From positions 1-6,004 of the forward strand of contig PUNI01000608.1 in NCBI GenBank assembly GCA_003551745.1: a DNA stretch of 6,004 nt, given 5' to 3'. Shown in pieces: positions 1-6,004 of this stretch. The translations under genes were made by a program, and so were the position numbers. Position 1 is the stretch's first letter, and each line of letters starts with the position of its first letter. The notes beneath the pieces are model-generated. The model had not been told where the DNA came from and did no database searches. It saw nothing but the letters and a program-made list of their open reading frames with translations. The DNA comes from Paracoccaceae bacterium (lineage in GTDB: Bacteria; Pseudomonadota; Alphaproteobacteria; Rhodobacterales; Rhodobacteraceae).

Positions 1-1154
<1,154 letters not shown>

Positions 1155-1158
<4 letters not shown>

Positions 1159-1898
1159 GCGCGGGCTCCGTTCAGGACTTCGGCGATGTGGCGGAACTTC
1201 AGCGGCAGGCCGAGCCGGCTGGCGCAGCCTTTCTGGTGCAGCATGCAGGAGCTGTCGGCCGAGACGACGTAGTCGGCGCCGCTCTGGGCATGATCGCGCA
1301 CCTTGTCGTGCCCCATCTTGACCGACACCGCAGGCTCGAACACCGAGAAGGTGCCGCCGAAGCCGCAGCATTCGTCCGGGCGCGCCCGCTCGACAATCTC
1401 GATGCCCTTCACCTTGCGCAACAGGTCGAGCGGCTTGGAGAAGGGGGCCTCTCGCAGCTCCGACATCGAGGCGTGGCGGATACCCCTAAGCGCGTTGCAG
1501 TTGTTGTGATAGCTGACCTTGTGGGGAAACTCGGCCCAGGGGAAGGCATCGACCTTGAGCACGTCGTGCAGGAACTCCACCAGCTCGAAGGTGCGTTCGC
1601 GGACCGCACGCACCTCCTCGGTCTGTTCCACCGCGGTCATGTTGCAGCGCACCTGATGCGCGCAGGACCCCGAAGGAACAACGATATAGTCGCAGTCGGC
1701 GAAGGTGCGGGCGAAATGGGCCTCGGTCGCGGCGGCCTCGGCGTGGCAGCCAGCGTTGACCATGGGCTGGCCGCAGCAGGTCTGATCCTGCGGATAGTCG
1801 GGGTCGATGCCGAAGCGGCGCAACAACTCCAGCGTGGCGATGCCGACCTGCGGCTCGAAGACGTCGATGTAGCAGGGAATGAAGAGCGAGACGCGCAT
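1155..1898 (-). CDS. lutA: LutA/LldE-type cysteine-rich (CCG-domain) subunit of L-lactate oxidation complex
   Basis: This 247-residue protein is a small subunit of the LutABC lactate-oxidising system and is expected to be cytoplasmic. Seen: two cysteine-rich (CCG) repeats. The first has C9, C41-C42-G43 with QP following, and C79 in SGSCAHQVR. The second has C134 in YHNNCNALRG, C177-C178-G179 in CCGFGGTFSV, and C218 in SADSSCMLHQKG. Known: this pair of CCG domains is shared with GlcF and heterodisulfide reductase subunit B, where the cysteines bind iron-sulfur centres. The length of about 240-250 residues and the position directly before lutB favour LutA over those larger relatives. The ATG at 1898 is preceded by GGGAGG (1907-1912) with eight bases between. 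The stop overlaps the lutB start by four bases, suggesting translational coupling. No cysteine expected for the family looks missing. Confidence 0.95.
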
Positions 1899-1921
1899 CG
1901 GAGAGACCTCCCTTTCCAGGC

Positions 1922-1939
1922 CGGGCGGTCACCCGCCCG
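1922..1939 (-). repeat. Perfect 7-bp inverted repeat sharing an arm with the upstream hairpin
   Basis: CGGGCGG at 1922-1928 is the reverse complement of CCGCCCG at 1933-1939, separated by four bases. The 1933-1939 arm also pairs in the 1932-1959 hairpin, so the two stems cannot form together. The shorter stem ends nine bases before the lutA Shine-Dalgarno. Whether it functions is unknown; GC richness alone makes such repeats more likely. Confidence 0.5.
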
Positions 1940-1959
1940 CGCGCCCCGAAGCGGGCGGG
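1932..1959 (-). repeat. Perfect 9-bp inverted repeat (hairpin) between cydB and lutA
   Basis: CCCGCCCGC at 1932-1940 is the exact reverse complement of GCGGGCGGG at 1951-1959, with a 10-base spacer. In the minus-strand transcript this gives a very GC-rich stem-loop about 50 bases downstream of the cydB stop. It is not followed by a U tract, so it is not a classical intrinsic terminator. It could stabilise the cydAB transcript 3' end, cause pausing, or limit read-through into lutA. Confidence 0.6.
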
Positions 1960-2004
1960 GCCCGGCGACGGCGCTGCGCGCGGGGGATGATCCCGGGCTC
2001 CGGA

Positions 2005-3006
2005 TCAGTACTCCGCGGCCTGGCGAACCTTGCCGCGGAACAGGACATAGACGCTGATCGTGTAGATCAGCACGACCGGGAAGGCAACGAGGCCCGCCCC
2101 CCAGAACATGAAGGTCAGCGAGGCGGCTGGCGCCGCGGCCTGCTCGACGGTCAGCGAGAACGGGATCATGTAGGGCCAGAAGGTCGTCACCAGCATCAGA
2201 TAGGCGAAGGTCACGATCGTCGCACTGGCGGCGAAGGGCACCCAGTCCGACTGCCGGGTCAGGGTGCTGACGAACAGCGCCACGGCCGCGAACAGGACCC
2301 ATTGCGGCAACACGAACAGAAGCTGGGTATCCGTCCAGCGCTGCATGATGCGGGGATCGCTGTTCACCGCATAGAGGAAGGTCACCACCACGAAGAACAG
2401 CACCGCCACCAGCAGCCAGTTGAGCAGGCCGTAGGCACGGGCGCGCACATGCCCCTCGGTCTTCATCACCAGCCAGCTCGCACCCAGAAGCGCATAGGTG
2501 ATGACGAGGCCGATGCCGCAGAGGACGGAGAAGAAGCTCAACCACTCGAACGGCCCGCCCGCATACTGACCGTCGACAACCGGGATCTGCCGCACGAGGG
2601 TTCCGATGGCCGCCCCCTGCACGAAGGCCACGATGATCGAGCCCAGCCAGAAGCCGGTATCCCAGAGCCACCGCATCCGCACCGTGCGATAGCGGAACTC
2701 GAAGGCCACGCCCCGGAACACCAGCGCCAGCAGAAGCAGCGCGATGGGCAGGTAGAAGGCGGGCAGGAACACCGCGTAGATCACCGGAAACGCCCCGAAG
2801 AGACCGGCGCCGACCAAGATCAGCCAGGTCTCGTTGCCGTCCCAGACCGGCGCGATCGAGGACATCATCACCCGGCGGTCCTCCTCCTGCGAGGCGAAGC
2901 CGAAGAGGATGCCGACGCCTAGGTCGAAGCCGTCGAGCAGGACATAGGCCAGGATCGCAAAGCCGATGATGGCGGCCCAGATGACCGGGAGAAGGGCAGG
3001 ATCCAT
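2005..3006 (-). CDS. cydB: Cytochrome bd (CIO-type) ubiquinol oxidase subunit II
   Basis: CydB/CioB is the second large membrane subunit of the bd-type quinol oxidase. It supports the haem-carrying CydA in the cytoplasmic membrane and shares its fold. Seen: 333 residues, mostly hydrophobic segments, with family motifs DGFDLG (25-30), WDGNETWL (55-62), FRGVAFEFR (97-105) and WPYMIPFSLTVEQAAAP (277-293). A final membrane segment leads into YVLFRGKV near the C-terminus. The length is shorter than E. coli CydB (about 379 residues) and matches CioB proteins. The ATG at 3006 lies 3 bases after the cydA stop. A GGAG at 3016-3019, inside the last cydA codons, sits nine bases upstream, so cydB is co-transcribed and probably translationally coupled with cydA. 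No truncation or frameshift is seen. Confidence 0.97.
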   Translation of the reverse strand: MDPALLPVIWAAIIGFAILAYVLLDGFDLGVGILFGFASQEEDRRVMMSSIAPVWDGNETWLILVGAGLFGAFPVIYAVFLPAFYLPIALLLLALVFRGVAFEFRYRTVRMRWLWDTGFWLGSIIVAFVQGAAIGTLVRQIPVVDGQYAGGPFEWLSFFSVLCGIGLVITYALLGASWLVMKTEGHVRARAYGLLNWLLVAVLFFVVVTFLYAVNSDPRIMQRWTDTQLLFVLPQWVLFAAVALFVSTLTRQSDWVPFAASATIVTFAYLMLVTTFWPYMIPFSLTVEQAAAPAASLTFMFWGAGLVAFPVVLIYTISVYVLFRGKVRQAAEY

Positions 3007-3009
3007 GGC

Positions 3010-4470
3010 CTATTTCTCCGGGCTGCTGGTGATCCGCGGCATGTTCGCCGCAGCCCCCCGGCGCACCAGGGTCGCCTCGCTGCCGGTGACCGTGTCCGGC
3101 GCGTCGGCGGCCGCGAAGGGACGCTTCGCGGTGCCGGTCGGGACCTCCCCGGTCGGCTCGGAAGGCGGGCCGCGATGGAGCAGCTTGTAGATGTAGTAGA
3201 AGCCGAAGGAGAACACGATGATGTAGACCACGGCATAGGCGATCAGCGTGGTCAGCACCTCGATCCCGGTGACGCTGGGCGTGTGGGCGTCGGCGGTGCG
3301 CAACAGCCCGAACACCACCCAGGGCTGGCGCCCGACCTCGGCGGTGTACCAGCCGGTGATGATGGCGACGAAGCCCGAGGGGAACCACAGGAACGTTGGC
3401 CACAGGAACCACGGCCGCGAATAGAGCTTGCCGCGTGCCCAGAGCACCATGCCGGTCCAGGAGATGACGAGCATGACAAGGCCCAACCCCACCATGATCC
3501 GGAACCCGTAGAAGGGGATCAGGAAGGGCGGCCGATCCTCGCGCGGGATGGTGACGATGCCGGGCTCCTCGGCGGTGAAGGTGCCGTCGTCGATGAAGCT
3601 GCCGAGCTTGGGGATCGCGATCTCGAAGATGTTGCGCTCGTTCTCCACATCGGGCCAGGCGATCAGAACCAGGCGCGCGGGCTGTTCGGTCTGCCAGCGC
3701 CCTTCCAGCATGACGAACTTCGACAGCTGGTGCTCGCGCGTGTATTCGCCGTTCAGGTGCCCGATGGCCAGCTGGAACGGGATGATCACCGCCACCAGCG
3801 AAAGGCCCCAGCGCATGAAGAGCCGTCCTTCGGGCTCGTGCACCTTGCGCAGCAGATACCAGGCGCCCGTGGCCGCGACGACCGTTCCGGTGGTGATGTA
3901 GGCGGCGAGGATCTGGTGCGCCCAGCGGATGTGGAAGACGTAGCTGCCCAGGATGGTCGCCCAGCTGGTCGGCTCGAACCGTCCGTCGACGATCTCATGG
4001 CCCACCGGCACCTGCATCCAGCTGTTGTTGGCGATGATCCAGAACGAGGACAGGGTGGTGCCGAGCGCCACCATCGCGCAGGAAAAGAGGTAGAAGCCCG
4101 GCGACACGCGGTTGCGGCCGAAGAGCATAACCCCGAAGAAGGTGGCCTCGAGGATGAAGGCGGTGAAGGCCTCGTATCCCAGCAGCGGCCCCTGGATCGC
4201 GCCGGTCACCTCGGACAGCACGCTCCAGTTGGTGCCGAACTGGAAGGCCATGATGATCCCGCTGACCACCCCCATGCCGAAGGACACGGCGAAGACCTTC
4301 AGCCAGAAGTCGAAGACGCGCCGATAGATGGGGTTCTTCGTGCGCATCCACATCGCCTCGATCACCGTGAGCCAGGCGGCGAGGCCGATGGTGAAGGACG
4401 GGAAGATGATGTGAAAGGTGATCAGAAACGCGAACTGGATCCGCGACAACAGGATCGGATCAAGCTCCAT
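3010..4470 (-). CDS. cydA: Cytochrome bd (CIO-type, short Q-loop) ubiquinol oxidase subunit I
   Basis: CydA/CioA carries the three haems of the bd oxidase and couples quinol oxidation to oxygen reduction in the cytoplasmic membrane. Seen: 486 residues with about nine hydrophobic segments. By position and context, H20 (FHIIFPSFTIGLA) and H185 (RWAHQILAAY) match E. coli haem ligands H19 and H186, and M326 (FRIMVGLG) matches M393. E100 and E108 match the conserved glutamates E99 and E107. K251 and E256 match the quinol-binding pair K252/E257, and GRQPW (380-384) is the family signature. Only about 70 residues separate E256 from M326, against about 136 in E. coli, so the Q-loop is short, as in the cyanide-insensitive CioA group. 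Residues 433-486 form a hydrophilic Pro/Thr/Ala-rich tail. The ATG at 4470 has AAGGAG (4477-4482) six bases upstream. Cyanide resistance itself cannot be read from sequence. Confidence 0.97.
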   Translation of the reverse strand: MELDPILLSRIQFAFLITFHIIFPSFTIGLAAWLTVIEAMWMRTKNPIYRRVFDFWLKVFAVSFGMGVVSGIIMAFQFGTNWSVLSEVTGAIQGPLLGYEAFTAFILEATFFGVMLFGRNRVSPGFYLFSCAMVALGTTLSSFWIIANNSWMQVPVGHEIVDGRFEPTSWATILGSYVFHIRWAHQILAAYITTGTVVAATGAWYLLRKVHEPEGRLFMRWGLSLVAVIIPFQLAIGHLNGEYTREHQLSKFVMLEGRWQTEQPARLVLIAWPDVENERNIFEIAIPKLGSFIDDGTFTAEEPGIVTIPREDRPPFLIPFYGFRIMVGLGLVMLVISWTGMVLWARGKLYSRPWFLWPTFLWFPSGFVAIITGWYTAEVGRQPWVVFGLLRTADAHTPSVTGIEVLTTLIAYAVVYIIVFSFGFYYIYKLLHRGPPSEPTGEVPTGTAKRPFAAADAPDTVTGSEATLVRRGAAANMPRITSSPEK

Positions 4471-4476
4471 GGCCTA

Positions 4477-4482
4477 CTCCTT
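4477..4482 (-). promoter_or_regulatory. Ribosome binding site of cydA
   Basis: AAGGAG on the minus strand lies six bases before the ATG at 4470. It is a near-perfect anti-16S match and decides the cydA start. It abuts a tandem TTCAGGG duplication in the leader. Confidence 0.8.
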
Positions 4483-4494
4483 CAGGGTTCAGGG
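4481..4494. repeat. Tandem 7-bp duplication TTCAGGG x2 in cydA leader
   Basis: TTCAGGG occurs twice in direct succession (4481-4487 and 4488-4494, plus-strand reading), reaching the edge of the cydA Shine-Dalgarno. It may be a small slippage duplication or part of a leader structure. No function can be assigned. Confidence 0.5.
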
Positions 4495-4529
4495 AGCCGT
4501 GGGGCCGGAAAAAGGGGCCGGTCCGGCTC
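4494..4529. repeat. Leader repeat cluster: GGGGCCGG-AAAAA-GGGGCCGG flanked by GAGCCG/CGGCTC
   Basis: GGGGCCGG is present at 4501-4508 and again at 4514-4521 as direct repeats separated by five A residues. The pair is enclosed by an inverted repeat, GAGCCG at 4494-4499 and CGGCTC at 4524-4529. In the cydA transcript this lies between the candidate promoter and the ribosome binding site. It could fold into a closed stem containing a U5 loop. It is not a normal terminator, because the T run sits inside the flanking repeat rather than after a strong stem. Confidence 0.45.
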
Positions 4530-4596
4530 GGGCAGGAGACGGCCTACCCAAATGCGAAATGCCTCGACAATCTCTGCCTGGGATTCTGTGTCGTTA

Positions 4597-4626
4597 ACCC
4601 TAGACATGCCTGACGCGAGCCGTCAA
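4597..4626 (-). promoter_or_regulatory. Candidate sigma-70-type promoter for cydAB
   Basis: On the minus strand, TTGACG (4621-4626) could be a -35 box. TAGGGT (4597-4602) could be the matching -10 box, with an 18-base spacer. Transcription would then start near 4590 and leave a leader of about 120 bases before the cydA ATG. The -35 is one base from the TTGACA consensus; the -10 is weaker, as is common in GC-rich alphaproteobacteria. It lies downstream of the malic enzyme terminator, so it is correctly placed to start the cydAB(-lutAB) transcript. This is inferred from sequence only. Confidence 0.45.
4611..4625. promoter_or_regulatory. Palindrome TGACG-N5-CGTCA over the cydA -35 box (possible operator)
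   Basis: TGACG at 4611-4615 and CGTCA at 4621-4625 form a perfect inverted repeat with a five-base centre. It covers most of the proposed -35 box, where a bound regulator would affect RNA polymerase access. It does not fit the FNR/Anr consensus, whose spacing and half-sites differ. I cannot name the regulator. Confidence 0.4.
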
Positions 4627-4687
4627 TCGGGAACGCATGGCCCGGGAGAGTTCCGTCTTGCAGAAAAATCAGTGCCATGACGAAAGC

Positions 4688-4721
4688 ACCCGGCCGGCCG
4701 CGCCGACGCGGCCGGCCGGGT
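4688..4721 (-). terminator. Strong intrinsic-type terminator hairpin after malic enzyme gene
   Basis: The arms at 4688-4702 and 4707-4721 are perfect reverse complements over 15 bp with a four-base loop, almost entirely G/C. In the minus-strand transcript the stem begins 34 bases after the malic enzyme stop and is followed by GCTTTCG, a short imperfect U tract. In the plus direction the stem ends in TTTG, so it could also stop antisense transcripts. It separates the malic enzyme transcript from cydAB. Confidence 0.75.
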
Positions 4722-4737
4722 TTGTGGCCGGTGCTGT

Positions 4738-4754
4738 CGGCGCGTCGCGCGCCG
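4738..4754 (-). repeat. 7-bp inverted repeat directly after malic enzyme stop codon
   Basis: CGGCGCG (4738-4744) and CGCGCCG (4748-4754) form a perfect stem with a three-base TCG loop that begins at the base after the stop codon. Together with the larger hairpin at 4688-4721 it gives two consecutive stem-loops at the 3' end of the transcript. It may protect the RNA or assist termination. Confidence 0.5.
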
Positions 4755-6004
4755 TCAGACCGCCTCGACGGGGCAGTATACCGGCCACCAGGCCGCGGTG
4801 CGCACGATCTCGGTGAGGGTGTCGGGATCGACGCTGGAAAGGCCCTGCTCGACGGCGGTGCGGGCGACATTGATGGCCACCACGCTCGACGTCACCCGCA
4901 GATCGGCGTTCGACGGCAGAAGCGACGCGCCCGGCGAGGCGTCGGTGGCCTGCGCGGCCACCGCCTCGGCGGCTGCGAGCAGCATCTCGTCGCTGACCAT
5001 CGAGGCGCGCGACACGATCACGCCGAAGCCCAAGCCCGGATAGAGCGCCGCGTTGTTGGCCTGGCCGATCCTGTAGGTAACCCCGCCCTGCACCACGTCG
5101 TCGAAGGGCGCGCCGGTGGCGACCAGGGCCTTTCCGTCCGTCCATTCCAGGATCTGCGCGGGCGTCGCCTCGTGCAGCACGGTGGGGTTCGACAGCGGAA
5201 AGATGATCGGCCGCGCAACATGCGAGGCCATCTCGCGCACGATCGCCTCGGTGAACATCTGCGGCTGGGTCGAGGTGCCGATAAGGATCGTCGGCTTCAC
5301 CGCTGCCACCACCGTCGCGAGATCGATGATGCCGCCCTTCGCGGCCTCGGCCCGGCGCAGCGCCGCCATCTCTGGCCAGCGCGCCGCGGCGCTGGCCGAG
5401 ACCTCGCAGGGCGTGCGGGGCATGCCCTGCACCTCGTCCATGGGCCGCGCATAGGGCTGCTGGAAGTCCAGCAGGCCGTCGCTCATCTCGGCGGTCAGCA
5501 GGCCCGGCAGATCGACCAGCCAGACCCGGCGCGTGGCCTCGTCCTGCGACAGGCCCTTGCGCACCATGTGGTCGCGGAGCTGGTCGGCGATCCCGACCCC
5601 GGCGGTGCCGGCGCCCAGCACCACCACGCGCTGCTCCGTCCACGAACTACCCGCACGCGCCACCGCGTTCAGCGCCGCCGACATCACGATCGCTCCGGTG
5701 CCCTGCATGTCGTCGTTGAAGGTGGGCAGATGGGCGCGATGCCGGTTCAGGATGCGCCGCGCATTGGTCGCGCCGAAATCTTCCCAGTGCAGCATGGCCT
5801 TGGGAAAGAGCTTGTGCGCCGCGGCCACGTAAGCGTCGATGAAGTCGTCATAGGCCTTCCCGCGGACGCGGCCGTGACGGTAGCCCACGTAAAGCGGATC
5901 GTTCAGCAGCTTCTCGTTGTCGGTGCCGACATCGAGGATCACGGGCACCACGCGGTGCGGATCGCCCCCGGCCGCGGCAGTGTAGACCGCGAGCTTGCCG
6001 ATCG
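4755..6004 (-). CDS. maeA: NAD(P)-dependent malic enzyme, oxaloacetate-decarboxylating (5' end beyond window)
   Basis: Malic enzyme converts L-malate to pyruvate and CO2 in the cytoplasm while reducing NAD(P)+. Seen: the last 415 residues; the N-terminus lies beyond the right edge. The frame continues upstream of the GTG at 5951 to the edge, so that codon is not the true start. Visible signatures are GKL (its lysine codon, 5994-5996, matches the catalytic Lys of the family), LDVGT, EDF (5775-5783) and NDDMQGTG, whose paired Asp codons lie at 5709-5714. These acidic residues match the metal ligands. GAGTAGVG (5592-5615) is the dinucleotide-binding loop, and PLSNPT and ATGAPF follow. The pattern matches long MaeA/SfcA-type enzymes rather than the MaeB type with a phosphotransacetylase domain, and the protein ends without such a domain. 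After the WLVD strand, FQQPYA resembles the YQEPF of NAD-type enzymes, which suggests NAD preference; this alignment is from memory. Confidence 0.95.
   Translation of the reverse strand, partial: IGKLAVYTAAAGGDPHRVVPVILDVGTDNEKLLNDPLYVGYRHGRVRGKAYDDFIDAYVAAAHKLFPKAMLHWEDFGATNARRILNRHRAHLPTFNDDMQGTGAIVMSAALNAVARAGSSWTEQRVVVLGAGTAGVGIADQLRDHMVRKGLSQDEATRRVWLVDLPGLLTAEMSDGLLDFQQPYARPMDEVQGMPRTPCEVSASAAARWPEMAALRRAEAAKGGIIDLATVVAAVKPTILIGTSTQPQMFTEAIVREMASHVARPIIFPLSNPTVLHEATPAQILEWTDGKALVATGAPFDDVVQGGVTYRIGQANNAALYPGLGFGVIVSRASMVSDEMLLAAAEAVAAQATDASPGASLLPSNADLRVTSSVVAINVARTAVEQGLSSVDPDTLTEIVRTAAWWPVYCPVEAV

Larger units (their letters stand above)
1899..2004 (-). promoter_or_regulatory. cydB-lutA intergenic leader with lutA ribosome binding site
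   Basis: These 106 bases separate the cydB stop from the lutA ATG. They hold a strong Shine-Dalgarno sequence, GGGAGG at 1907-1912 on the minus strand, and two overlapping GC-rich inverted repeats listed separately. I see no convincing -35/-10 pair and no T-rich run after the hairpins. Read-through from cydAB into lutAB is therefore plausible, perhaps modulated by RNA folding. I also looked for a CydX-like micro-protein in the position where it follows cydB in E. coli. There is no ATG on the minus strand between the cydB stop and lutA, so none is proposed. Confidence 0.5.
4471..4754. other. Intergenic region between malic enzyme gene and cydA
   Basis: These 284 bases contain no supportable gene. 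From the malic enzyme side they hold the 7-bp hairpin, the 15-bp terminator hairpin and the candidate cydA promoter with its palindrome. The leader repeats and the cydA ribosome binding site follow. A 44-codon minus-strand frame starting at 4678 crosses the proposed promoter, has no clear ribosome binding site or recognisable content, and is not called. The stretch from about 4545 to 4680 is less GC-rich than the surrounding genes, as expected of a regulatory region. Confidence 0.6.

Noticed and set aside
1637..3412. 591-codon minus-strand open frame across cydA, cydB and lutA
   Set aside because: It is an out-of-frame shadow of three clear genes, with Arg/Pro/Ala-rich content and no family resemblance.
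4509..4527. T5 run after a short GCCGG-A-CCGGC palindrome in the cydA leader as a terminator or attenuator
   Set aside because: The palindrome can form only about a 3-bp stem once a loop is allowed, which is too weak for intrinsic termination.
4544..4678. Possible 44-codon small gene upstream of cydA on the minus strand
   Set aside because: It has no good ribosome binding site, its composition is unremarkable, and it covers the candidate promoter.
3175..4680. 501-codon plus-strand open frame opposite cydA
   Set aside because: It is an antisense shadow of cydA, rich in His, Asp, Glu and Gly, and its 3' part runs through the cydA promoter region. No domain is recognisable.
4544..4680. FNR/Anr-type site upstream of cydA
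   Set aside because: TTGAC at 4622-4626 is followed by GTCA only after seven bases rather than four, and the half-sites do not match the consensus.
4669..5643. 324-codon minus-strand frame overlapping the malic enzyme
   Set aside because: It is a frame-shifted shadow of the malic enzyme gene with Arg/Gly/Ala-rich content, and it also crosses the terminator hairpin.
4755..5951. GTG at 5951 as the malic enzyme start
   Set aside because: The same frame continues to the window edge with conserved family sequence including the catalytic GKL motif, so the real start lies outside the window.

Overview
The window is high-GC DNA with very high G/C at third codon positions. The proteins resemble alphaproteobacterial families (Rhodobacterales, Rhodospirillales or Rhizobiales type). 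That placement rests on remembered family resemblance and base composition, not on a search. All five recognisable genes lie on the minus strand, so transcription runs from the right edge to the left edge.

In order of transcription:
- The C-terminal 415 residues of a malic enzyme enter from the right edge and stop at 4755. A very strong GC-rich terminator hairpin follows.
- A 284-base non-coding stretch (4471-4754) holds that terminator, a candidate promoter with a palindrome over its -35 box, and a repeat-bearing leader for the next gene.
- cydA and cydB encode a short-Q-loop (cyanide-insensitive or CIO-type) cytochrome bd quinol oxidase. The two genes are 3 bases apart.
- A 106-base gap (1899-2004) holds two mutually exclusive GC-rich hairpins and no CydX-like small gene.
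- lutA and the first 386 codons of lutB follow, overlapping by ATGA. They encode subunits of the LutABC (LldEFG) iron-sulfur L-lactate oxidation system. lutB runs off the left edge just after its first 4Fe-4S motif; lutC, if present, would be further left.

The genes fit a common theme. Malic enzyme makes pyruvate from malate, and the Lut complex makes pyruvate from L-lactate and passes electrons towards quinone. Cytochrome bd oxidises quinol with oxygen. Joint regulation of cydAB and lutAB is an inference from gene order and the lack of a clear terminator or promoter between them. I saw no tRNA, rRNA, CRISPR array, insertion sequence or phage gene. No previously undescribed system is evident. 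The points most worth a second look are the His/Pro-rich N-terminal extension of LutB, the switch-like hairpins between cydB and lutA, and the cydA promoter and leader architecture.
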